12,140 bases of DNA, taken from an uncultured Oscillospiraceae bacterium. Lineage in GTDB: Bacteria; Bacillota; Clostridia; Oscillospirales; Ruminococcaceae. Below are positions 6,399-12,140 of this stretch, one piece after another; positions within the stretch are counted from its first letter, which is position 1; each line of letters opens with the position of its first letter. Below the pieces are notes generated by a model that did not search any database, was not told the DNA's origin, and saw nothing but the letters and a program-made list of their open reading frames with translations. A program made the position numbers and the translations under genes. Where the stretch lies: contig UQSL01000056.1 in the NCBI GenBank assembly GCA_900543705.1, forward strand, positions 1 to 12,140, given 5' to 3'.

Positions 6399-6500
6399 CT
6401 ATCTATGGCTGCTATCGTTTAGAAAATAGCGGTTTGCTCTTGTACCGAGAACCATATATGGAGGCTTTGACCTGATAGTTAATTCACTGGATGTGGTAAA

Positions 6501-6530
6501 TAAAAAACGGCAGACAACAGTCCACCGTTT
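6501..6530 (-). terminator. Rho-independent terminator of the cold-shock gene
   Basis: On the minus strand AACGGTGGAC (6520-6529) pairs with GTCTGCCGTT (6506-6515) over 10 bp, including two G-U pairs, around a TGTT loop. A run of T residues follows directly. It lies about 45 nt downstream of the cold-shock protein stop codon and faces the right way. Confidence 0.75.
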
Positions 6531-6574
6531 TCCTGATTCTTATTCTTACGCCGGTTAAACTGGAACTCCGAGTC

Positions 6575-6790
6575 TTATTTCACGACACAGACGTTAACAG
6601 CTCTAAGTTTCTTGCTGTCTTTCGGATCAGTCTCAGTTTCAAAGGTGACTTTCTGTCCCTCTTCCAGGGTGCGGAAGCCGTCAGACTGAATTGCGGAGAA
6701 GTGAACGAAGATATCCTCGCCGCCGTTGTCGTTGGAAATAAATCCATATCCTTTTTCTGCATTGAACCATTTAACAGTACCGTTGTTCAT
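6575..6790 (-). CDS. Cold-shock domain protein (CspA family)
   Basis: A 71-residue single-domain nucleic-acid chaperone. It begins NGTVKWFNAEKGYGFIS, which contains the RNP1 motif KGYGFIS (13-19), and continues with the RNP2 motif DIFVHFSAI (26-34). The C-terminal GQKVTFETE strand completes the five-stranded OB fold. Such proteins bind single-stranded RNA and DNA in the cytoplasm, melt RNA structure and keep translation going in the cold or in other growth states. The gene stands alone, with an AGGAGGT site 7-8 nt before the ATG, a near-consensus promoter, a leader of about 120 nt and a U-tailed terminator. The length is typical and no key residue is missing. Whether this copy is cold-induced or constitutive cannot be seen directly. 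Confidence 0.97.
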   Translation of the reverse strand: MNNGTVKWFNAEKGYGFISNDNGGEDIFVHFSAIQSDGFRTLEEGQKVTFETETDPKDSKKLRAVNVCVVK

Positions 6791-6910
6791 TGTGGTACCT
6801 CCTGAAAAAAATTATATTCCACGACAAAGAAAAAACCCCACCGTTTATAAATCATTCTAAGAGAGCAATGACTTACAAAACTGTGAGATCAATACATACA
6901 TCTAGAATAC
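6791..6910 (-). promoter_or_regulatory. Long 5' leader of the cold-shock gene
   Basis: From the predicted start point near 6909 to the ATG is about 120 nt without a reading frame. Long leaders on csp transcripts are known to act as temperature-responsive RNA. Here the visible content is an A/U-rich tract, a GGTGGGGTTTTTT stretch and then AGGAGGT. I cannot fold it reliably, so a thermosensor is an inference from family precedent. Confidence 0.4.
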
Positions 6911-6916
6911 TTTTTT

Positions 6917-6945
6917 AGTATATCCCAGAAAATATAAAATGTCAA
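6917..6945 (-). promoter_or_regulatory. Near-consensus promoter of the cold-shock gene
   Basis: On the minus strand TTGACA (6940-6945) is followed after exactly 17 nt by TATACT (6917-6922). The -35 is a full match and the -10 a five-of-six match to the housekeeping sigma consensus, so strong basal transcription is expected, with control more likely at the RNA level. Confidence 0.8.
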
Positions 6946-6970
6946 GAGGTTTAGCAAATTTCCCTATATT

Positions 6971-6987
6971 CCATGAAAAGTTCATGG
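6971..6987. promoter_or_regulatory. Operator-like dyad between csp and the dehydrogenase
   Basis: CCATGAA (6971-6977) and TTCATGG (6981-6987) form a perfect 7-bp inverted repeat with a 3-nt centre. It lies between the divergent promoters of csp (ending 6945) and the dehydrogenase (-10 at 7041), about 54 bp upstream of the latter. The size suits a dimeric repressor or activator. Which protein binds is unknown. Confidence 0.4.
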
Positions 6988-7037
6988 TCGAAGATTTTTC
7001 GCTTTCCTGGAATTCTTCTCTCGTTTCAATCATATCG

Positions 7038-7046
7038 TGATATAAT
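7038..7046 (+). promoter_or_regulatory. Extended -10 promoter of the dehydrogenase gene
   Basis: TGATATAAT is a perfect extended -10 (TG-n-TATAAT) without a recognisable -35. The start point would be near 7053, leaving a leader of about 185 nt before the ATG at 7239. ATATC-GT-GATAT (7032-7043) overlaps the TG element and makes a small palindrome on the promoter itself. No further gene is supported in the 448-bp gap 6791-7238. Confidence 0.55.
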
Positions 7047-7238
7047 AACCACAGAGCGGTAATTCATCTTATTTTTACGGTCCGCCCGGTGACGGCCATT
7101 TCTGTCATTCGAGCTTGCTTCGCGTTCATGATAGAATTGAAACACTGGGGGATATCGTGCTTATATTCACAGAGCCAATCGCTATTTTTGGATTTAGCTT
7201 GCCTGAAAAGCACAAAATGACAAGGAGAGTGAAAAGTT

Positions 7239-8297
7239 ATGCAACAGCAATTGATGAAAGCCCTGGTCTGCCATTCGGATGGTTCGATTGAACTGATAGA
7301 ACGGGAAGTGCCCCGTCCCCTGGAGGAGACGGACGCGGTTGTGCAGGTAACGCTTTCGACCATCTGCACCAGCGATTTACATATTATGCACGGTGCTGTC
7401 CCGCGTGCAAAACCGGAAACCATTCTCGGCCATGAGTTTGTCGGGAAAATTGTTGAGGTGGGAGCGGCAGTCAAACATCTATGCCCCGGAATGCGTGTTG
7501 CCGCCAACTGCATCACCTTTTGCGGGGAGTGCTATTTTTGTAAGCGCGGTTTTATCAACAACTGTAAACAGGGAGGCTGGGAGCTTGGTTGCCGCATTGA
7601 CGGATGTCAGGCGGAGTATGTCCGTGTTCCCTTTGCAGATACCGGCCTAACCCCGATTCCGGACAGGGTGTCCGATGAAAGCGCGCTATTTGTGGGCGAT
7701 ATCCTTTCGAGTGGATACTTTGGAGCGGAACTTTGTGAAATCCGGCCCGGTGACACGGTTGCCGTCATCGGTGCCGGACCGGTCGGACTGTGCGCAATGC
7801 AGTGCGCTAAGCTGTTCGGTGCGGCAAAGGTGATAGCGCTGGAAGTGGAGGAGAGTCGGCTTGCGCTCGCCCTCCAGCTCGGCCTGGCGGATGAGGGGTG
7901 TAATCCCGCTAAGCAGGATGCAGCGGAATTTGTGTGGGCACATACCCAGGGCAGGGGAGCGGATGGCGTCATCGAGGCGGCAGGAACACCGCAGAGCTTT
8001 GAGACAGCTTGGAAAATTGCAAGGCCCAATGCGGTCGTGGCCCTGGTGGCGATGTATGAGCAGGCGCAGAGCCTTCCGCTGCAAAAAATGTACGGCAAAA
8101 ACCTTATCTTTAAGACCGGTGGAGTCGATGCGGTGCACTGCGAGACCCTGCTCAGGCTGATAGAATCCGGACGGTTGAACACGGATTTTCTGATCTCGCA
8201 CAAAGCGCCGCTCAATGAAATTGTAAAGGGATATCATGTGTTTGAAAACCGGCTCGACGGATGCATCAAGTGGGCGGTCACACCATATGAAGCTTGA
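7239..8297 (+). CDS. Zinc-dependent MDR alcohol/polyol dehydrogenase
   Basis: A 352-residue cytoplasmic NAD(P)-dependent oxidoreductase of the medium-chain family. Catalytic zinc ligands are Cys43 (CTSD), His65-Glu66 (GHE) and probably Asp154 in the GDILSSGYFGAE segment, which resembles clostridial secondary alcohol dehydrogenases. The four structural-zinc cysteines are Cys95, Cys98, Cys101 and Cys109. The Rossmann fold has GAGPVGL (178-184), and Glu202 and Glu204 lie near the end of the second strand. The protein is full length and intact. Its substrate is uncertain: secondary alcohols, polyols and threonine-type substrates all occur in this group. The first ATG is preceded by AAGGAGAG at 11 nt; an internal ATG at codon 6 gives the common MKALV start but has no closer site. 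The gene has its own promoter and converges on the keto-acid aldolase operon, so a shared pathway is possible but not shown. Confidence 0.92.
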   Translation: MQQQLMKALVCHSDGSIELIEREVPRPLEETDAVVQVTLSTICTSDLHIMHGAVPRAKPETILGHEFVGKIVEVGAAVKHLCPGMRVAANCITFCGECYFCKRGFINNCKQGGWELGCRIDGCQAEYVRVPFADTGLTPIPDRVSDESALFVGDILSSGYFGAELCEIRPGDTVAVIGAGPVGLCAMQCAKLFGAAKVIALEVEESRLALALQLGLADEGCNPAKQDAAEFVWAHTQGRGADGVIEAAGTPQSFETAWKIARPNAVVALVAMYEQAQSLPLQKMYGKNLIFKTGGVDAVHCETLLRLIESGRLNTDFLISHKAPLNEIVKGYHVFENRLDGCIKWAVTPYEA

Positions 8298-8311
8298 GGG
8301 AGGAATATCGG

Positions 8312-8667
8312 ATGGAAACTTGTTTGACTATTTGAACTGACGCGGGGACCTGTCATTTCAGACAGGTCCTTGTGCAGTGGACAGCTTGATTTTATGCCGC
8401 ATCTCCTATTGTCTTAGGACATTGTACCGCCTCCCGGCAAGAGAGAGCCCATTAGCGGGATATGACAATACCCGTTCTCTGTTGATGCCAAACGCTAAGG
8501 AGTTACTGCGGATTCTGGGAAAAAGCCTCCGTTTTTCTGAGTGCGGGCTGTGCTACGTGGATAAGGTCAGCGAGGAGTTTGTCACGTTTCGCGGGACGGA
8601 CAATACGCTTGTGGGCTGGAAAGAGGATTTTAGAGACAAGATCATACAGACGATGAGCGGGGGCTGA
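8312..8667 (+). pseudogene. Decayed Mbeg1-like (DUF2974) hydrolase gene
   Basis: An ATG at 8312 follows GGGAGGA, but the coding frame starts one base off, so one base appears lost after the start codon. The frame then reads NLFDYLN-stop-RGDLSF (8317-8358). The family normally has LFDYLxWRGDLSF, so a Trp codon has become TGA at 8338-8340. Further on come VDSLILCRISY and FVTFRGTDNTLVGWKEDF (to about 8630), the FRGTD and GWKEDF hallmarks of these alpha/beta-hydrolase-like proteins. The segment between looks shortened, and after GWKEDF the frame runs out at 8667. The nucleophile GHSLGG region of a normal protein (more than 300 residues) is absent. A GTG at 8377 could open a 96-codon frame, but it starts inside the domain. 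Clearly a remnant. Confidence 0.8.
8346..8369 (+). other. Hairpin within the pseudogene, downstream of the dehydrogenase
   Basis: GGACCTGTC (8346-8354) and GACAGGTCC (8361-8369) form a perfect 9-bp stem with a 6-nt loop, followed by TTGTG. It lies 48 nt after the dehydrogenase stop and could serve as its terminator, though the T-run is poor. It overlaps the remnant RGDLSF codons, so it may simply be derived from former coding sequence. Confidence 0.4.
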
Positions 8668-8780
8668 TCGAAGCGGCAAAAAAGAATCTGCCCGACATCC
8701 TCCAAAAGCGGATAGAACCTGAAGAGGAAGCAGAGCTTTTCCTGCCGGAGGACTCGCAGAAAAACCAGGTGCAGTTGTGA
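8634..8780 (+). pseudogene. Orphan C-terminal coding fragment after the Mbeg1-like remnant
   Basis: Another frame, open from 8634 to the TGA at 8778-8780, encodes TDDERGLIEAAKKNLPDILQ and a Glu-rich tail (KRIEPEEEAELF) ending QKNQVQL. The helix-like, charged composition looks like the end of a real protein. It has no start codon or ribosome binding site of its own. It may be the tail of the same hydrolase gene joined by a deletion, or the end of an unrelated lost gene. Not recognised. Confidence 0.35.
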
Positions 8781-8800
8781 TAGTTTTCTGTATGTAACAC

Positions 8801-8837
8801 AAAAATCCCCCTCCGGAAGACACACTTCCGGAGGGGG
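8801..8837 (-). terminator. Terminator of the aldolase-kinase operon
   Basis: Arms 8807-8819 and 8825-8837 (CCCCCTCCGGAAG and its complement) pair perfectly over 13 bp around a 5-nt loop. On the minus strand the stem is followed by ATTTTTG, so this is a rho-independent terminator about 45 nt after the stop of the HpcH/HpaI-family aldolase gene. The GC-rich stem may also stop traffic from the other side. Confidence 0.85.
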
Positions 8838-8881
8838 TATCTCCATATTGGTAAAACCGGCGGGGAAAAGCTTGTAGCCTG

Positions 8882-9646
8882 TTATTCCTCCGCCATGTCT
8901 TGGACCACCCGTTTGGCCCCGCTTAAAATCAGCCCTGCTTCGCTGTTGCAGCTGAAGATGGTCATGCCCTGCGTCCGGCAGGATTTCAAGAACGGGATGT
9001 TTCCGGAGATAATACCGGAGGGCTTGCCCGCACGGTTTGCAGCTTCAATCACAGCAGAGAGATTGGCTTTCATTTCCGGGGTATCGAAGCTGCCCGGCGT
9101 ACCGCAATCGCAGGCCATGTCGTTGGGGCCGACGAGTACTGCATCAACCCCTTCGGTGGAGACGATAGAGTCGATGTTGCGCACTCCTTCGCGTGTCTCT
9201 ATCTGAGCGAAGATGATGGTGCAGCGGTTTGCCTGCTCCATATAATCAGTGAGTTTCGGCGGATTGTACTCGGTGTGGGCACGCTGAGTGGAGATGCCAC
9301 GCATCCCGAGCGGCGCGTACTTGGCATAGTACACGACCTGCTCGATATCCTCTTTCGTCCCGGTCATCGGGACTAAAAGTCCATCCGCGCCCATGTCCAT
9401 GTATTTAGTCACGATTTCCCGGCGAATTTCCGGAATCCGGATGATGACCGGGAGATGGATGCCGTTTGCGATTCCGATGATAGCCGCCGTCTGGGAATAA
9501 TCGAAATAGCCGTGCTCACAGTCGACAATGATGAATTCAAACCCGCCTGCGGCCAACATCCGCGCGATGTTCGGCGTGGTGATTTCGCTGACCATCGTGC
9601 CAAGGACATATTCGTGCTTTGCCATACGTTCCTTGAGCAGATTCAT
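8882..9646 (-). CDS. HpcH/HpaI-family class II pyruvate aldolase
   Basis: A 254-residue cytoplasmic metal-dependent aldolase that reversibly splits 2-keto-3-deoxy acids or 4-hydroxy-2-oxo acids into pyruvate and an aldehyde. Motifs match E. coli HpaI almost residue for residue: His45 in VDCEHG, Arg70 in VIIRIP, metal ligands Glu150 in AQIETREGV and Asp176 in GPNDMACDCG. The (beta/alpha)8-barrel length is normal. The substrate cannot be fixed; relatives act on 4-hydroxy-2-oxoheptanedioate, 2-keto-3-deoxyrhamnonate or 2-keto-3-deoxyglucarate. It is the last gene of the operon, 17 nt after the kinase, with AAAGGGA as its ribosome binding site, and is followed by a strong terminator. The sister aldolase at the head of the operon uses a different (lysine) mechanism, so the two are not simple duplicates. 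Confidence 0.9.
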   Translation of the reverse strand: MNLLKERMAKHEYVLGTMVSEITTPNIARMLAAGGFEFIIVDCEHGYFDYSQTAAIIGIANGIHLPVIIRIPEIRREIVTKYMDMGADGLLVPMTGTKEDIEQVVYYAKYAPLGMRGISTQRAHTEYNPPKLTDYMEQANRCTIIFAQIETREGVRNIDSIVSTEGVDAVLVGPNDMACDCGTPGSFDTPEMKANLSAVIEAANRAGKPSGIISGNIPFLKSCRTQGMTIFSCNSEAGLILSGAKRVVQDMAEE

Positions 9647-9663
9647 GGTATAGTCCCTTTCTA

Positions 9664-11034
9664 TTACAGCCCTTCTGATAGGATGTTCTCCGGGCCGTCC
9701 TGAAGTGTTTTTATAAGCCCAAGTGCCGCCAGGGACAGCCGGTATAGGCCGCCCATCGCCTCATTTTTGATTGCCGGCCTGCGGTAGGAAAGCCCGGTGT
9801 GACGGGCGATGACCTTCAGCAATTCCTCGTTTTGATAGCTGACTCCGCCGAGGAAGGTAAGTGCTTGCGGCATTTTTCCACCGCAGACCCTTGGGAGATG
9901 CTCGGCATAGACGCTTGCCATGTTCTCATAGGCTGCGGCAAGCACGCCGGATGGGGTAAAGTTGTCAGGTGTAATGTTTGAAATACTCCCGCCATCAAAT
10001 TTCGTCTCAGTTGGATAGAACAGGGAATCCACCAATAGGCCGTCCGCTTTTGCTCCCGCCCCGTTTTGCAGGGCGGCCCAGGCATCTTTTATGGAGACCT
10101 CCTGGCCGCACAGCTGTTTGGCACACTCCCGGTAAAAATCGATGAGTACGGCGAGATTGCGCCCGCCCGGCATGTTGGAAACCGTATTGAGATAGGTATG
10201 CTCGAAGAAAGGGCGTACCTCATAATCGCCCGGGACAAACTCCGCGGTGTTGCAGGAAACCTGGCTTGCCGTTGCGATGTTGACAACGCCATCCCCCTTT
10301 GGAGCCATAGAACCGAGGATACACACCTGTTGGTCCCCGTAATCCGGGAAAAGCGGGATAGTTTGCCCATGCGTCTGATAAGTGCCGCAGCAGGTAAAGT
10401 CCTCCGGAACAATTTCAGGCAGGCTTATCTGTGTCAGTCCGGCAAGGTGTAAAATCTCCCGGCAGTAGCGGCCCTGTTTGATATCAACAAGGCCGAGCGG
10501 TGCGGCGTTGGTAATATGGCAGCGGTTATGCCCACCCAGCCTCCAGATGAGATAGGAGCCGAGGGTAAACAGCTCGCCGTCCGCAGGCGGCGGGTTTTCC
10601 CCATACAGAAACGCATACAGGTTACACAGGCCAAGGCTTGGCTTGAGCGGTACGCCGCAGGGCTTCATGATTTCTTCAGGAAGCTGATCCTTGAGTGTGT
10701 CGAGCGCGCTCTTTCCGCTCGGTAGTGCATCAAGACAACGGCTGTCCTGCCAGGAGATATAAACATCCTCCCGCCCTGCGGTGTGGTAGACGAAGCCGTG
10801 CATTTGGGTGGAAAACAAAATGCCGTCAAGCGGCGCTTTCGCCGCCGCCTCGTCAATCAGCTCTTTGACAGTACAAAAAATCTCTTCTGCCGGTATCTCA
10901 AAACAATTGGGATTTGGGTTTTCCCTGCGTGGAAAAGAGGGGACGCTGCGACCAAAGAGAATTCTACCCTCCTCCAACGAAAAGACCGCAGATTTTAAAA
11001 AGCTCGAGCCGATGTCAACTCCTATGGTGTTCAT
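9664..11034 (-). CDS. FGGY-family carbohydrate kinase, sedoheptulokinase-like
   Basis: A cytoplasmic ATP-dependent sugar kinase of 456 residues with two actin-like domains. Seen are the N-terminal phosphate loop VDIGSSFLKS with Asp7, STQMHG (75-80) and WQDSR (95-99) at the sugar site, the probable catalytic base Asp234 in YGDQQVCILG, NIATASQVS (252-260) at the nucleotide site, and the C-terminal FLGGVSYQNEELLKVIA segment. The GDQQ and NIATAS forms resemble sedoheptulokinases more than xylulokinases or glycerol kinases, so a keto-sugar or polyol is likely. The exact substrate is open. The start is 14 nt after the aldolase stop, with a weak GGGGA site; no better start is seen. In the operon it would phosphorylate a sugar or sugar acid ahead of aldol cleavage. 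KDG kinases usually belong to PfkB rather than FGGY, so this pairing is not the textbook one. Confidence 0.88.
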   Translation of the reverse strand: MNTIGVDIGSSFLKSAVFSLEEGRILFGRSVPSFPRRENPNPNCFEIPAEEIFCTVKELIDEAAAKAPLDGILFSTQMHGFVYHTAGREDVYISWQDSRCLDALPSGKSALDTLKDQLPEEIMKPCGVPLKPSLGLCNLYAFLYGENPPPADGELFTLGSYLIWRLGGHNRCHITNAAPLGLVDIKQGRYCREILHLAGLTQISLPEIVPEDFTCCGTYQTHGQTIPLFPDYGDQQVCILGSMAPKGDGVVNIATASQVSCNTAEFVPGDYEVRPFFEHTYLNTVSNMPGGRNLAVLIDFYRECAKQLCGQEVSIKDAWAALQNGAGAKADGLLVDSLFYPTETKFDGGSISNITPDNFTPSGVLAAAYENMASVYAEHLPRVCGGKMPQALTFLGGVSYQNEELLKVIARHTGLSYRRPAIKNEAMGGLYRLSLAALGLIKTLQDGPENILSEGL

Positions 11035-11048
11035 AAGACGTCCCCGCG

Positions 11049-12011
11049 TTATCTGCGGCGCAGGTGCAAAGCAAAGCCGCCGATTTCCTCCGCAAAATAA
11101 ATGGAAATCAGGTTGCCGTTGTCGTCATAACTTGCCGTCTCTTCCTGGAAGGCAACTCCCATGCGCTTAAAATAGGGAACGGCGCGGTCAATGTCACAGG
11201 TGCTGATGGCGATGTGGCCCATCGCACCCAGGAATTTGCCCTTGATGACTTCAAACATCGAACCCGCAAAATAGGCGCCGGGGAATTCCGTTACAGGAAG
11301 TCCGAACAGGGAAGCGAGCTTGCCCGCTACCTGGAGGGATTCTTCCTTGTCTTTGGTGTTGATCCCCACGTGGAGCAGTTCAAAGCCGAGTGCCTTTTTC
11401 AGCGTTTCCTGGCACAGAGCAGTGATCCCGGCCCAGTTTTTCTCTTTCACCAGACTGCCGGGGAGCATAAAGCTTCCGCCGACTGCCGCCACATTCGGCA
11501 AAGAGAGATATTCGTTCATGTTCTCTGCGTTTACGCCGCCCGTCGGCATAAAACGGATGTCGGCATAGGGGCCTGCAAGCGCCTTGAGAGTCTTTACGCC
11601 GCCATAGGCTTCCGCCGGGAAAAATTTGCAGGTAGTAAGGCCAAAGGACATGGCCTGCTCGATATCCGCCGGGGAAACGGTTCCGGGGATGATGTCAATG
11701 TCGTTTTCCACACAGTAGCGGACGACATCGGGGATAAATCCCGGCGTCACGATGAACTGCGCGCCGGCCTCCACCGCCTCTTTCGCTTTTTCAACGGTGT
11801 GCACTGTGCCTGCGCCTACCATGAGGTCGGGGACATGCTGTGCCATCTGGGCGATGGCGTCTTTTGCTGCGTCGGTGCGGAAGGTGACCTCTGCGACCGG
11901 GATGCCGCCGGCGACCAGCGCTTTTGCCAGAGGGACTGCGTCCGCTGCATTGTCGAGAACGACGAGGGGGACAAGTCCTATTTCAAAGATTTTCTCCATA
12001 TTCTTACTCAT
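11049..12011 (-). CDS. KDPG/KHG aldolase fused to a VOC-fold domain
   Basis: A 320-residue protein of two domains. Residues 1-208 are a class I KDPG/KHG aldolase like E. coli Eda. The catalytic base is Glu41 in AEVTFRT with Arg45, GAGTV lies at 66-70, and the Schiff-base lysine is Lys129 in CKFFPAE, followed by FMPTGGVN. This part should split 2-keto-3-deoxy-6-phosphogluconate or a related acid into pyruvate and an aldehyde. Residues about 211-318 (LLHVGIN... GHIAIS... FALHL) form a vicinal-oxygen-chelate (glyoxalase-like) domain. His214, Glu254, His266 and His316 are candidate metal ligands, placed by eye. Single-domain Eda has about 213 residues, so the extra domain is a true addition. It may isomerise or detoxify the aldehyde, or only help folding; unknown. 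ATG follows GGAGAGGAG. It precedes the kinase by 14 nt, within the operon. Confidence 0.9.
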   Translation of the reverse strand: MSKNMEKIFEIGLVPLVVLDNAADAVPLAKALVAGGIPVAEVTFRTDAAKDAIAQMAQHVPDLMVGAGTVHTVEKAKEAVEAGAQFIVTPGFIPDVVRYCVENDIDIIPGTVSPADIEQAMSFGLTTCKFFPAEAYGGVKTLKALAGPYADIRFMPTGGVNAENMNEYLSLPNVAAVGGSFMLPGSLVKEKNWAGITALCQETLKKALGFELLHVGINTKDKEESLQVAGKLASLFGLPVTEFPGAYFAGSMFEVIKGKFLGAMGHIAISTCDIDRAVPYFKRMGVAFQEETASYDDNGNLISIYFAEEIGGFALHLRRR

Positions 12012-12079
12012 CGGTTGATGGCTCCTCTCCTACGCCGGGAAATTCCATGACCCGGCGCGTCTGTTTTATGGTGTCGATA

Positions 12080-12140
12080 TCAGAGGGTTTCTCTTCCCAT
12101 AAACTGGGCAAGCTCCATCCGGTAGGGAAGCCCGTCGTTG
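12080..12140 (-). CDS. 3' end of an upstream operon gene (partial)
   Basis: A frame open from the right edge to TGA at 12080-12082 gives NDGLPYRMELAQFMGRETL, an amphipathic C-terminus with codon use like its neighbours. About 68 nt separate it from the KDPG aldolase ATG. A second frame is also open from the edge and ends in TAA overlapping that ATG by 8 nt; its product is Trp- and Pro-rich and looks less natural, but it is not excluded. Too short to identify. A sugar-acid dehydratase, dehydrogenase or kinase would fit the operon. Confidence 0.45.
   Translation of the reverse strand, partial: NDGLPYRMELAQFMGRETL

Noticed and set aside
6452..6461. CCATATATGG palindrome in the csp downstream gap
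   Set aside because: Ten bases of AT-rich palindrome are expected by chance, and it is not near a promoter.
7064..7516. A 150-codon frame on the minus strand overlapping the start of the dehydrogenase
   Set aside because: More than half is antisense to the conserved dehydrogenase N-terminus and reads as low-quality Ser/Thr/Arg-rich sequence. The last 45 codons (7064-7200) look slightly more protein-like (ending MTEMAVTGRTVKIR), but I see no ribosome binding site or family, so no gene is called.
8338..8340. TGA at a conserved Trp position, hinting at TGA read as tryptophan
   Set aside because: The dehydrogenase and the small membrane protein end at TGA at their expected lengths, and Trp is encoded by TGG throughout. 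The same remnant has other lesions, so this is decay and not recoding.
8377..8667. A 96-codon gene from a GTG start
   Set aside because: It begins inside the Mbeg1-like domain, has no ribosome binding site and lacks the catalytic half, so it is treated as part of the pseudogene.
11064..12050. A 328-codon open frame on the + strand opposite the KDPG aldolase gene
   Set aside because: It is antisense to a gene with a complete set of catalytic motifs. Its product is rich in Arg, His and Cys with no recognisable domain. Long antisense frames are common opposite GC-rich genes.

Overview
The window looks like chromosomal DNA of a Clostridia-class Firmicute, probably a gut-type member of the Oscillospirales or Lachnospirales. 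This is inferred from strong AGGAGG-type ribosome binding sites, protein families typical of that class (a LanFEG transporter with OmpR-type two-component system, a KDPG aldolase-VOC fusion, an Mbeg1-like remnant) and mid-range base composition. Species cannot be told from the sequence. No rRNA, tRNA, CRISPR array or intact mobile element is visible.

Left part (about 129-5435): an antimicrobial-peptide sensing and resistance module. Reading leftward from a shared control region (3160-3307) are an ABC ATPase, two MutE/MutG-type permeases, a three-helix membrane protein and a lipoprotein. They are packed with 4-nt overlaps or gaps of a few bases. Reading rightward are an OmpR-type response regulator and a two-helix sensor kinase that overlap by 17 nt. 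The control region holds an exact 7-bp direct repeat (CCTTACA, 11 bp apart) just upstream of a transporter promoter that has a good -10 and no -35, as expected for activation by the regulator. No lantibiotic precursor or modification gene is in view. Stand-alone resistance (CprABC/CprRK-like) is therefore the best reading, though the locus could continue beyond the left edge.

Middle (5436-7238): a monocistronic gene for a protein that looks like a degenerate ThyX (flavin-dependent thymidylate synthase fold with its signature motif replaced), closed by a 19-bp perfect hairpin. It is followed by an unexplained intergenic inverted repeat and a leftward cold-shock protein gene with consensus promoter, roughly 120-nt leader and U-tailed terminator.

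Right part (7038-12140): a rightward zinc-dependent MDR dehydrogenase with an extended -10 promoter, followed by the decayed remains of an Mbeg1-like (DUF2974) hydrolase gene that has lost its frame, gained a stop and been truncated. A 13-bp terminator hairpin closes a leftward catabolic operon: KDPG/KHG aldolase fused to a VOC domain, an FGGY sugar kinase, and an HpcH/HpaI-family class II aldolase, plus the 3' end of another gene at the right edge. Two mechanistically different pyruvate aldolases and a kinase in one operon suggest breakdown of a sugar acid or related keto-deoxy acid. The substrate cannot be deduced from the sequence alone.
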